Source: Desulfovibrio inopinatus DSM 10711 (lineage in GTDB: Bacteria > Desulfobacterota > Desulfovibrionia > Desulfovibrionales > Desulfovibrionaceae). Taken from it: 64,000 nucleotides of DNA. The notes under the pieces were generated by a model. That model was given only the letters and a program-made list of their open reading frames with translations, was not told the origin of the DNA and made no database searches. The position numbers were made by a program, and so were the translations under genes. The stretch covers positions 248,001-312,000 of the forward strand of contig NZ_AUBP01000002.1 in the NCBI RefSeq assembly GCF_000429305.1, written 5' to 3'. Below are positions 44,767-53,536 of this stretch, piece after piece (positions within the stretch are counted from its first letter, which is position 1; every line of letters begins with the position of its first letter).

Positions 44767-45600
44767 ATGGATCATTTTGAAAAGAATCGTTACTATTATG
44801 ATAGGAATGCAGAGAGCTATGAAGCTTCAAGCTGGTATTTTTTTAATAGATATAAAGCAGAGAAGGTTCTTGAGGAATTAACTCAGTTGTTAGATAATAT
44901 AAGAAGGACAGAATCCCTTCGGGTTCTTGAGATTGGCCCTGGAACGGGCTACCTTCTCAAGAAGATATTAGAGATTTCAAAATGCCGTGTTCGTTATGTT
45001 GGTATTGAGCACTCTGCAGCAATGGGGGAGATCCTCAAGAAGAGCTGTGAAGGTTTATGTGAAAGCTTTGAACTTCATTGTGCCTCAGCGTCAAGAAAGG
45101 TTGTAAAGGATGTCGTTGGATCTCGTCGATTTGATATCGTAATAGGTTCTTCGGTGCTACACCATATCCCAGACTATGCAGATCTTATTGATGCTATTGC
45201 AGACACAGTGGATGAAGGGGGAGGATTGTACTTTGTACGTGAACCATTGCACATTGAAGAGTGTTCTCCTCCACAAATAATACACCGTTTGTTTTTCTAT
45301 ATAATTGATAGTCTCAATTCCTTTATGTTTAAAGCACGAATTCAGAAATTGCTTTATCCTCAAAAGATAAAAGCTGAGAGTGCTGTGGATATTGGGGTAC
45401 ACATGTATAAAAATGGTGTTTCGTTAGAACCCTTTTATGCGCTAACCCAAAAAGGATTCTCGGTGTTGTCGTTAAGAAAATATAATAGGAGACTGACAAC
45501 ATTTCTTTCTAAATTGGAGAATGTTTGGTGCTCCAGTTTACGGAAAGATCATTTTGGCAACACTCTGTATTCGATTAGTATGTTGAAGGAGCGAATTTAA
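44767..45600 (+). CDS. Class I SAM-dependent methyltransferase
   Basis: A 277-residue protein with motif I VLEIGPGTGYLLKKI, the acidic GIEHSAAM strand end, FDIVIGSSVLHHIPDYADLI (motif IV/post-II) and DEGGGLYFVREPL. The C-terminal 120 residues are extra and may bind the acceptor. The ATG at 44767 is preferred, because the GTG at 44719 adds only 16 residues with no ribosome binding site. Its stop TAA overlaps the ATG of the next gene (TAATG), so the two are translationally coupled. The high A/T content matches the next two genes. It probably methylates a sugar or glycan intermediate (inference). Confidence 0.85.
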   Translation: MDHFEKNRYYYDRNAESYEASSWYFFNRYKAEKVLEELTQLLDNIRRTESLRVLEIGPGTGYLLKKILEISKCRVRYVGIEHSAAMGEILKKSCEGLCESFELHCASASRKVVKDVVGSRRFDIVIGSSVLHHIPDYADLIDAIADTVDEGGGLYFVREPLHIEECSPPQIIHRLFFYIIDSLNSFMFKARIQKLLYPQKIKAESAVDIGVHMYKNGVSLEPFYALTQKGFSVLSLRKYNRRLTTFLSKLENVWCSSLRKDHFGNTLYSISMLKERI

Positions 45601-48362
45601 TGGATTTTTTCGATGTTGTTCTTGCGAATATCGAACGCCATGATCCTTTTTCTTTGGTAAAACTTAATCATGGATTTTGGGAATATCGTGTTAAGGTTGA
45701 AGATCAATTTGGCATTACAGGCTACGATGATCCTGAACCAGATATTGAGAAACTTGATGCATTCCATCAAGAAATATCAATCAATTTTTCCGCCCAATTT
45801 ATGGCTGAACTTAAGGTCCAAGTTCGGTCTCTTCCACAAAAAACGAGGATATCATTTCTCGCGTCTGTTTTTTCATGGAAGAATTGTTGGAGAATTGAGC
45901 GTACTCCATATTGTGGCATACAAAGAGCAATGAAAGCCATGCGTAATTATGTACATCCAGAGACCAAGATTGGTAATGGTCTTCTCTGGAAGAATGTAAC
46001 GTATAACAATCAGCTTCATCTATTTATTGAAAAAATACGTACGAGAAAAGTTTTTATTATTGGCCCTGGATATATTTCTCATTTTTCAAAATTTGCACAA
46101 TTAAATAATGCTGAATTTATTGAAATATGTAGTTCTGCTGCGTATGAAAAACGCTATGATACTCTGAAAAAAATACAATCTTGCTATGATGAAAGTGTAG
46201 AACTTGATAAATCTCCTGTGTTTCTTTTCGAATCTGGTGACCTTGTAAGTTTATGGTTTATTACTCATCTCTACGAGAGTTGTCCAAACGCAACAATGAT
46301 TGATTTAGGGCAAGTCCTTAACGTATGCAATTTTGCATACGTTGACGGGATCAATTGGTTTACTCAACATCGCAAAGAAGTCGTTACAGCTATTCAGACG
46401 ATAAATGCCAACTGGATCAATGATGAACGTTCATATTGGAAGCCCAACACAGAAGACACAAACAACGTAATAAAATCTTCTCTTGTTGCTGCAGGAATTC
46501 ATTTACTTCTATATCCTTTGACCAAAAAGTGTTTGGATGAAAGTAGCCAACACAAGCCGGAACAGCGATATGGATTTGTTGAGAACAAAGGCATCGACAT
46601 CGTACTGCTGCAAAGACTTCTATCAATATCCCGATCTCGGAATCACTGGGCCAATTTTGGCCCTGTTGTTGAGTTGCTTGAATCTACCGTCGCACGCATA
46701 TTACGGCTTCCCAAAAAGAGAAGAGTTGTTTTTTGCAAGAGTGGAACGAGTGCATTGTATGGATTAGTGGGATTGGAAGAGTATAAAAGGCGGCGCAAAA
46801 TGAAGTGGGTCGTCTCCGCGTTCGGGTTCCTTTCGACCAAGCGCGGACCTCTTTTCGATGCTCGTGTTGTCGACTGTGACGAGAATGGTTTCATTAACCT
46901 TGCAGCACTTAATGAATTAAAAGCTGAAATTGATGGAGTGATTGTTACGAATACATTTGGCTTACACAATATGTGGAAGCCGTTGATTCAATTTTGTGAA
47001 GAAAATGGTTTGGCACTCATTTACGATAATGCAACTGCCCTCTGGGGGCCTGACCGGACAGTGTCGGGGGCTCCAAATGAGATTGTGAGCTTTCATCAAA
47101 CCAAGCCCTGGGGAATGGGTGAAGCTGGATTGGCTGTCATTGATGCGGCGGATGAAACAACGTTCAAAGCTATGCTGAATTTTGGTGTAGGCGCTGCAGA
47201 AGGTATCGAAAGATATAGTGGAAACGAGAAATTGAGTGATTACGATGCCGCGCTTGTATTGCAGCGACTCCTCACCATTCCGCGTTGGCTTCATGGATAT
47301 AGACTTCAGCGAAGACGAATTGTAAAAATTGCTCAAGAATGTGGTGTGAAGATTCTCAACGATGAGCCGAATACAATTACAAATTCTGTTGCTGTTCTGA
47401 TGGATCATCCTGTTACGTATGATGATCTTGCTAACGACTTTATACCGCTCAATAAATATTATGCTCCGCTTGAATCCGGGCATAAAAATGCAGATTATTT
47501 ATTCTCTCGAATCGTGAATATTCCATGTCATCCAGAAATTGCGAAGATAGACGAAGAAAAAATTCGTAAAGTACTTGTGGTATTAAATGTAAAAAAAGAT
47601 GTTCAAGCCTACCACAAGAGCAAAGAGGTTGTTCAGGAAGATACAGATGTCCAGTATGTGTTTATAACGGGATGTTCAAGGTCGGGAACATCTTTTACTG
47701 CTGACCTTTTACGCAGCCATCCTTTGGTGGCAATGGGACGTGAACGGTTTGCAACGCGATATTTTGAAAAGAGATTTCATCGGCAACTTTTTTCTGCTGA
47801 GCGATTCTGTACTATTCTTAAAGAAGGAGACTCGCACCACACTCAACTTGAAACATATTATCCACGTTTGATTTCCCGTTTTCACAAATGCCGTGTCGTT
47901 GGCGATAAGATCCCTGAGATCAGTCTGGATTCCACAACACTATTCTCGACGCTTCCTGATGCAAAAGTGGTGCTTTTATTACGAAATATATATGATGTGG
48001 CCAGCTCGTTTAATGCGAGGGCTATGCAATCAAAAGAACGTGGTGGTGCATGGCCTACATTTAGAGACTATCGTTCGGCTGTAACAGAGTGGAATAGAAT
48101 GCTTGAGAATTTTATAGATAGAGCAAGCGATCCGAATGTATTTATCATTGAATTTGAAACTTTCTTTAATGATACGGCAAAGCTTGATGAATTATATGCG
48201 TTTGTTGGGCTTGATGTTTCTCCAGAAGTAGAAAAATCCTACAATGCTAACAAGAAAAAATATTTTGATATTGAAAAGGAGAGATTGATTTATCTTACTT
48301 CGGAGCAAAAGCGTCACATCGCACGTTCTGCTCGATTTGATTTGTATAATAGTATTGTTTAA
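45600..48362 (+). CDS. Three-part fusion: GT-D-like domain, DegT/DnrJ-type PLP aminotransferase domain, sulfotransferase domain
   Basis: A 920-residue protein. Residues 1-300 resemble GT-D (DUF1792) glycosyltransferases: PFSLVKLNHGFWEYRV where the family has a GDGE, then VFIIGPGYISHFSKF, EICSSAAYE and ATMIDLGQVLN. The acidic DGE is replaced, so it may be inactive. Residues about 330-680 are a DegT/EryC1 sugar aminotransferase with KSGTSALYGL, ALIYDNATALWG and the PLP lysine Lys502 in SFHQTKPWGMGEAGL. Residues 684-920 are a PAPS sulfotransferase (FITGCSRSGTSFTADLLRSH; KVVLLLRNIYDVASSFNAR). It is coupled to the upstream methyltransferase. A role in surface glycan or flagellin-sugar modification is inferred. 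Confidence 0.85.
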   Translation: MDFFDVVLANIERHDPFSLVKLNHGFWEYRVKVEDQFGITGYDDPEPDIEKLDAFHQEISINFSAQFMAELKVQVRSLPQKTRISFLASVFSWKNCWRIERTPYCGIQRAMKAMRNYVHPETKIGNGLLWKNVTYNNQLHLFIEKIRTRKVFIIGPGYISHFSKFAQLNNAEFIEICSSAAYEKRYDTLKKIQSCYDESVELDKSPVFLFESGDLVSLWFITHLYESCPNATMIDLGQVLNVCNFAYVDGINWFTQHRKEVVTAIQTINANWINDERSYWKPNTEDTNNVIKSSLVAAGIHLLLYPLTKKCLDESSQHKPEQRYGFVENKGIDIVLLQRLLSISRSRNHWANFGPVVELLESTVARILRLPKKRRVVFCKSGTSALYGLVGLEEYKRRRKMKWVVSAFGFLSTKRGPLFDARVVDCDENGFINLAALNELKAEIDGVIVTNTFGLHNMWKPLIQFCEENGLALIYDNATALWGPDRTVSGAPNEIVSFHQTKPWGMGEAGLAVIDAADETTFKAMLNFGVGAAEGIERYSGNEKLSDYDAALVLQRLLTIPRWLHGYRLQRRRIVKIAQECGVKILNDEPNTITNSVAVLMDHPVTYDDLANDFIPLNKYYAPLESGHKNADYLFSRIVNIPCHPEIAKIDEEKIRKVLVVLNVKKDVQAYHKSKEVVQEDTDVQYVFITGCSRSGTSFTADLLRSHPLVAMGRERFATRYFEKRFHRQLFSAERFCTILKEGDSHHTQLETYYPRLISRFHKCRVVGDKIPEISLDSTTLFSTLPDAKVVLLLRNIYDVASSFNARAMQSKERGGAWPTFRDYRSAVTEWNRMLENFIDRASDPNVFIIEFETFFNDTAKLDELYAFVGLDVSPEVEKSYNANKKKYFDIEKERLIYLTSEQKRHIARSARFDLYNSIV

Positions 48363-48514
48363 TTGGGGTGTTTATTTGATATCGTTTTTATTTACTAGCA
48401 TATTTGGGTGTGCGTCCATCGCAGAAAATAAACAATATACTCATGGAAATCTCAGATTGTAGGATTTGTGCATTGTATAGAATTACAAGGGTAGTTTATT
48501 GCTAAGGAAGAAGA

Positions 48515-49204
48515 ATGAAACTCGCTATCATGCAACCGTATTTATTCCCATATATTGGATATTTTCAACTTATGAATTATGTCGATACGTATGTTGTCTA
48601 CGATGATGTTCAGTTTACAAAGGGAGGATGGATAAATAGAAACTATATCAATTTAAACAACAATCGTTTTTTATTGACACTTCCCATAGAAAAACCAAGT
48701 CTAAAGAAAAAAATTAATGATATAAATGTAGTAGGGTATTTTAAAAAATATTTAAAGACTATCGTGCAGGCCTACAGGCCTGCACGATATTTTAACGATG
48801 TGTATCCAATGTTAGAAAGTATATTTGTACGGCAAGATAGAGATCTTGTCGGGCTTATACTTGATTCATTCTACGCGATATGCAGCTATCTTGATTGTCA
48901 TGTGGATATTATTGTCTCAAGCGATCTCAATATGGCGACAGAACTTAAAGGAGCTCCACGAATATTAGCTATGTGTAACGCTCTGAATGCTCATGACTAT
49001 GTGAATGCAATTGGAGGCCAATGCCTATACTCGAAGGATGAATTTTTGAAAAACAATATTAATTTACAATTTTTGATGACGCATGATATCGAATATGAAC
49101 AGTTCTCCGGCTCTTTTATTCCAAATTTGTCCATTATTGATGTGTTGATGTTTAATTCAAAGCAGGACGTTAAAAGGTTTCTTACTCAATTCGATTTGGT
49201 TTGA
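48515..49204 (+). CDS. WbqC family protein
   Basis: A 229-residue protein with the family N terminus MKLAIMQPYLFPYIGYFQLM, YVVYDDVQFTKGGWINRNYI and NAIGGQCLYSKDEFLKNNIN. WbqC-like proteins sit in O-antigen and modified-sugar clusters beside DegT aminotransferases and have a presumed enzymatic but unproven role. AAGGAAGAAG precedes the ATG. It is the third gene of the AT-rich island, 152 bp after the fusion gene. Positions 48761-48788 contain a perfect palindrome within the coding sequence. Confidence 0.9.
   Translation: MKLAIMQPYLFPYIGYFQLMNYVDTYVVYDDVQFTKGGWINRNYINLNNNRFLLTLPIEKPSLKKKINDINVVGYFKKYLKTIVQAYRPARYFNDVYPMLESIFVRQDRDLVGLILDSFYAICSYLDCHVDIIVSSDLNMATELKGAPRILAMCNALNAHDYVNAIGGQCLYSKDEFLKNNINLQFLMTHDIEYEQFSGSFIPNLSIIDVLMFNSKQDVKRFLTQFDLV
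48761..48788. repeat. 28-bp palindrome inside the WbqC gene
   Basis: Arms ATCGTGCAGGCCT (48761-48773) and its exact complement (48776-48788) are separated by AC. It is noticeably GC-rich inside an AT-rich gene and encodes part of the conserved region around YRPARYF. Confidence 0.6.
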
Positions 49205-49300
49205 AATTTTTTCACCCGAGACCGAAGATTGATTTTAATAGAAGAGAAAGATGTCTCTCTCAATAAATGTTAAAAATTTTAATGTGTTGTGTCGTGAAAA

Positions 49301-49335
49301 AGCCGGGCTGTATTTTATATATTCACAGCCCAGCT
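49301..49335 (-). terminator. Terminator of the chemotaxis receptor gene
   Basis: AGCCGGGCTGT (49301-49311) pairs with 49325-49335 with one mismatch, and the minus strand continues with TTTTT. It lies just past the receptor stop at 49364 and also faces the end of the WbqC gene. Confidence 0.75.
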
Positions 49336-49363
49336 CGTTTTCTGCAGTCCCAAACGGACGAAG

Positions 49364-51559
49364 TTAATTTATGTGGGTGCTTTGTGGTGTGACGACGAGG
49401 AGTTGTTCCTGGCCGTTGTGGTACTTCTCCGTTCCTTCTGACTGGATTTCTTCAATGAGGTTGCGTAACTCCTCTGCTTGATGGGCAAGGTTCTCGACGG
49501 CTTGTTCAGATTGCGTCATGGCCTCTGCGGTTTCCGCAGAAATACGGTTGATGGTGGAGACGGATCGGCTGATTTCTTCCGATGCGGCGGATTGTTGTTC
49601 CGATGCTGTTGCGATGGCACGCACTTGGTCTGTGGTCATTTCCACCAGCGAAACGATTTCTCTGAGCGAGACTCCCGATTGGTCGGCTAAGACGGTTGCC
49701 TCTTCGATTTTCTCGCCAGCTCGGTCCACGTTCTGAATGTTTTTCCGTGTGCCGCTCTGAATGCCGTCAATGGCGGTGCCCACTTCTTTGGTAGCGGTCA
49801 TGGTTTTTTCGGCCAATTTGCGTACTTCATCGGCCACGACGGCAAAACCGCGTCCGGCTTCTCCTGCTCTGGCCGCTTCAATGGCGGCGTTCAACGCGAG
49901 AAGGTTGGTCTGATCGGCAATATCTGAAATAACATGCATAATGGTGCCGATGCCTTCGGCTTGTTTGCCCAACGATGCCATATCGTCTTTTAATGCAAGG
50001 GAAATTGTTCTCACTTCGCCGATGCCTTGAATCGCGCGTTCGACGATCTTGGCTCCGTCCTCGGCCTTGTCCCGCGCCTCCTCGGATGTTGTTGCAGCAT
50101 TGGAGGCATTTCTTGCTACTTCCATAACCGTAGAATTCATCTCCTCCATGGACGTGGCTGTTTCGGCGACACGTTGGGATTGTTCTTCAACACCATTTTG
50201 AGACTGCTTGATTTGTGCGGACAGTTGTTCAGCGGCAATGGTCACACTGTGAACAACGTCTTCCAGTTGATCCGCAGCCTTGTTTAACAGCGCTCGTTGG
50301 TCTGATTTCAACTGGCTCAGGTCGACGATATGTTCCATCACGATGCCTTGACCAAGGGGGATAGCCGAGTATTCAATTTCGATGGCTTTGCCTCCAAGCG
50401 GCCGTGCAACGGTAGCGCTTTTTTCTACGCATCCTGAATGTAAGGCTTTTTCACATGCGCATTTCCCGTTGTTGCAATCCTCAGTGCGAAAATACTCGCC
50501 ACAAGATTTTCCTTCCATGGTTGCAGGATCAATTCGGTCCATTCCGCAAGCTCGATTGAGAAAGAGCATTTTTCGGTCGACATCGCGAATCATGATAGGG
50601 GTTGGTAATGCATCAAGCACAGATACGACACTCTCGAGCATAGTATTCAGATTTTGGGCCAATGTGGCATATTCCATCCCCAGGCCATCTGTATCCAAGC
50701 GTTTGCGTAACGCTCCGCGGCCGACATCGTCAGCCGTGTTACCGATATCGCGGATGACCCTGGAAAAGACGTCGGCCATGCCGTCCATGGCCGCCCCAAG
50801 TGAACCGATTTCGTCTGCGCGGTCGAGATTCATGCGGTTGGAGAGATCGCCATTGGCAAAGGCTTCGGCCATGGCTTTTCCGCGGCGTAAGGGAGGAATG
50901 ATGGACCGTCCAAGCAGTATCGCAATAACGCACACGACCACCAGAACCAGGATGGTCGTTACAGCTAAAGAAACCTTGCCGAAGTGGGAGTGTTCTTTGG
51001 CCTCCTGGCCTGAGTGCTGACTGCGATGTACGGTACTCGCAACGATTTTTTCAGCGAGATCGAAATTTCTGTTGTCGATTTTGGTGAATTCTCCCAGAAC
51101 GAGAGAAACCATACGGTCGTAGCTTTCCTGGGTATGAGTTCGCCGAAATTCTTTCTCTAAGTTGAGGATTTGGTTGTTCAGCGTTTTACCCTGTATGAGC
51201 ACTTTTTTGAGTTCTTGCCAATACTGGGTCTCTTCAGGCGATTTGGGAAGCGGGGCATACAAATCCATAGCGGCTCCGTAGGCCTCTTGTGCATGAGCAA
51301 GGTCTTGGCGAAGCGAAGCGATGCGATCAGGAGAAAGGGATGGGATAAGAAGCGTGCGTTGAATCGCAATGACTTGACGCATGTTGTCAATCATACCGAG
51401 AAGGCTTTTGAGACTTGGGATGTGGACATCGGCAAGTTCGGCAACATGATCATCGACGGTGTTGGCACTCCAAAAGTTGATCCCTCCCTGGACGAGGAAT
51501 AAAAGAAAAATAAGACCAAATGATACGGTAAACTTCAAAGCAAGAGGGAAGTTTTTCAT
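49364..51559 (-). CDS. Methyl-accepting chemotaxis protein with HAMP and PAS domains
   Basis: A 731-residue receptor. TM1 spans about 10-30. A helical-bundle periplasmic sensor runs from about 35 to 200 ([20 protein letters not shown]). TM2 ([20 protein letters not shown]) and HAMP follow. Then comes a cytoplasmic PAS domain with a Cys cluster ([20 protein letters not shown]...HSGC). The signalling domain has the tip [20 protein letters not shown] and methylation-helix Glu/Gln. AGGAG lies 6 bases before the ATG. The five Cys in the PAS could bind a metal or haem, so it may sense redox state (inference). Confidence 0.92.
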   Translation of the reverse strand: MKNFPLALKFTVSFGLIFLLFLVQGGINFWSANTVDDHVAELADVHIPSLKSLLGMIDNMRQVIAIQRTLLIPSLSPDRIASLRQDLAHAQEAYGAAMDLYAPLPKSPEETQYWQELKKVLIQGKTLNNQILNLEKEFRRTHTQESYDRMVSLVLGEFTKIDNRNFDLAEKIVASTVHRSQHSGQEAKEHSHFGKVSLAVTTILVLVVVCVIAILLGRSIIPPLRRGKAMAEAFANGDLSNRMNLDRADEIGSLGAAMDGMADVFSRVIRDIGNTADDVGRGALRKRLDTDGLGMEYATLAQNLNTMLESVVSVLDALPTPIMIRDVDRKMLFLNRACGMDRIDPATMEGKSCGEYFRTEDCNNGKCACEKALHSGCVEKSATVARPLGGKAIEIEYSAIPLGQGIVMEHIVDLSQLKSDQRALLNKAADQLEDVVHSVTIAAEQLSAQIKQSQNGVEEQSQRVAETATSMEEMNSTVMEVARNASNAATTSEEARDKAEDGAKIVERAIQGIGEVRTISLALKDDMASLGKQAEGIGTIMHVISDIADQTNLLALNAAIEAARAGEAGRGFAVVADEVRKLAEKTMTATKEVGTAIDGIQSGTRKNIQNVDRAGEKIEEATVLADQSGVSLREIVSLVEMTTDQVRAIATASEQQSAASEEISRSVSTINRISAETAEAMTQSEQAVENLAHQAEELRNLIEEIQSEGTEKYHNGQEQLLVVTPQSTHIN

Positions 51560-51757
51560 CCCGACTCCTGAGATTTATATGGTAACGACTTGGTACTCAC
51601 ATGGTGAAAGCGTGAAATAAATACATTGGTGGTGTTACAAATTTGAGACCAGAAGGGAGAGTTGTTGTTCTTTCAGGGGGCGTCCCCTTCTCACGATGTC
51701 GAAGGGGAAACATCCCATGAAATACTGCTTATGCGTTTTTGCGGGAACCGCGAACAA

Positions 51758-52909
51758 TCAGCATGCGCGATCTAAATCGGTTTCCGGTGGGGTTTTTGTG
51801 GACTGTGTCAGAAAATGGAGAAGATCGTCCTGAGTTGGTTCTCGTTTCGTTTTTCCAGTAAATGTACGAACCTGGTTAAGAATAGATTGTGTTTGTACGT
51901 CGTTCAGTATGATTCCAAGTTGGGAATATGCCCATTTGATAGCAGCTGTCCCGGAATGTTTTCCTAACACAAGGCGGTGGGCTCGGCCGAGTTTTCCGGG
52001 ATCAAGGGCTTGATAGTTCGCGGGATCACGCAACAAGCCACTCACATGAATACCGGATTCGTGAGTGAAAATATTTTGTCCAACGATGGATTTGTTGACC
52101 GGGACAGGACGTCCGGATGCCTTGGACACGAGATGTGACACATGTTGAAGGCTGCGTACATCAACTCCGGTATCCACGTCGTACATATGGGCGAGGGCCA
52201 TAACAATCTCTTCCAGCGGTGCATTCCCCGCTCGCTCTCCCAAACCGTTGACCGTGGTGTTGGCATGGGTAGCTCCGCCGCGAAGTGCCGCAAGGGTATT
52301 TGCTGTGGCCAAGCCGAAGTCGTTATGAGCATGGATTTCCAGCTCCAGGCTGGTTTGCTGACGCAATTCGCGAAAAATATCCAATGTCCGGAATGGATCC
52401 AGGACACCAAGCGTGTCGGCAAATCGGAAACGTCTGGCCCCAGCGCGTTCGGCCGTTTCCACGACGTGAGCCAGAAACACAGGATCGGCGCGAGAACTGT
52501 CTTCGCCACCGACAGAAACATCGAATCCCATGTCCCGCGCAGTACGTGTAGCCCATTCGATTCGTGAAAGTACCCAAGCGCGATCTCGCCCAAGTTTATG
52601 TCGAATCTGTTGATCGGATACCGAGAGAGAAATATGGATTATGTCGATGTGACAACGTGCCGCCGCTTTAAGATCGTCCTCGTGCATGCGACACCAGACC
52701 ACAAGACGCGACGGAAGGTCCATTTCGGCTAAAGCGCGAATTTCCTCTTGCTCCTGTCTGCCCATGGCCGGTATGCCGACTTCCAGCTCTGGGACTCCCG
52801 CCCGGCTTAAAGTCGCAGCAATCTCCATGCGTTCTTGTAAAGAAAACGCAACTCCGGCTGTCTGTTCACCGTCGCGTAGCGTGGTATCGTTCAATGTGAC
52901 TGCATTCAT
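51758..52909 (-). CDS. nifV: Homocitrate synthase
   Basis: A 383-residue HMGL-like enzyme that condenses acetyl-CoA with 2-oxoglutarate to homocitrate, a ligand of the nitrogenase FeMo cofactor. Signatures: LNDTTLRDGEQTAGVAFSLQ, LEIHAHNDFGLATANTLAAL (metal HxH), NTTVNGLGERAGNAPLEEIV and THESGIHVSGLL. It lacks the long LeuA C-terminal regulatory domain, as expected for NifV. AGGAGTG lies 7 bases before the ATG at 52909. A sigma-54 promoter lies just upstream. No other nif gene is in the window. Confidence 0.92.
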   Translation of the reverse strand: MNAVTLNDTTLRDGEQTAGVAFSLQERMEIAATLSRAGVPELEVGIPAMGRQEQEEIRALAEMDLPSRLVVWCRMHEDDLKAAARCHIDIIHISLSVSDQQIRHKLGRDRAWVLSRIEWATRTARDMGFDVSVGGEDSSRADPVFLAHVVETAERAGARRFRFADTLGVLDPFRTLDIFRELRQQTSLELEIHAHNDFGLATANTLAALRGGATHANTTVNGLGERAGNAPLEEIVMALAHMYDVDTGVDVRSLQHVSHLVSKASGRPVPVNKSIVGQNIFTHESGIHVSGLLRDPANYQALDPGKLGRAHRLVLGKHSGTAAIKWAYSQLGIILNDVQTQSILNQVRTFTGKTKREPTQDDLLHFLTQSTKTPPETDLDRAC

Positions 52910-52933
52910 GATGACACTCCTGAGAATGAGATA

Positions 52934-52951
52934 AAGCAAGCCGTATGCCAT
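52934..52951 (-). promoter_or_regulatory. Sigma-54 promoter of nifV
   Basis: On the minus strand TATGGCATACGGCTTGCTT has GG (52949-52948) and GC (52937-52936) exactly 10 bases apart, with TGGCA and TTGC as in the -24/-12 consensus. The start codon at 52909 with its ribosome binding site follows at the right distance. nif promoters are classically sigma-54-dependent. Confidence 0.8.
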
Positions 52952-53089
52952 ATGGAATGCCTGCCTTTCGGTGCAAGAAAAGCTGGCGTGTTGAGAAGTG
53001 ATTGTTGAAAAAAATAGTAAAATAAATATGTTATCTGTGGTGTCATTGTTTCTCTTTTGCACGGTACATACGTTCACAATTCTTCAAAA

Positions 53090-53116
53090 ACGTACATTTT
53101 CGATCATCATGTACGT
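53090..53116. promoter_or_regulatory. 27-bp palindrome upstream of nifV, possible activator site
   Basis: ACGTACAT and ATGTACGT form perfect 8-bp arms around an 11-base spacer, about 140-167 bp upstream of the nifV -24 element, a common enhancer distance. The partial match GGTACATACGT lies near 53063. No TGT-N10-ACA NifA site was found. Confidence 0.4.
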
Positions 53117-53536
53117 AAAATGAATGGAGGAGTTCTCGCCCACACACCAGAGGGCGATACGCTGGAATCAAAAAAGAACACTGTGAGGAGGACTGTTCGG
53201 AGTGTGGATTTTTGATGAGGTTTGAAGGAACTGACGGCTGTGCTCTTGTGAATGCTTTGTTGAAATATGATTTATACCCATTGGTTTATTTTGATGTTTT
53301 TCAATAAATGCGATCATTCCTTTTGTAAGCCTCTCTGTATTTTGCAGAATTCATATTCACTGAAGATATAAAATGGAGGTGTTTCTTGTGTGTCATTCTG
53401 AGACATTGCTTTTTTATCATCGGTTCTTGTGCTGTATGAAGGAAGAGCTTCCTTGACTGACTCGAACGATATGATATGTAATTCTTTACAATATTTTTTA
53501 TGCCCGTGGTGCTTCATTAAAAGGTATCACATTCAT

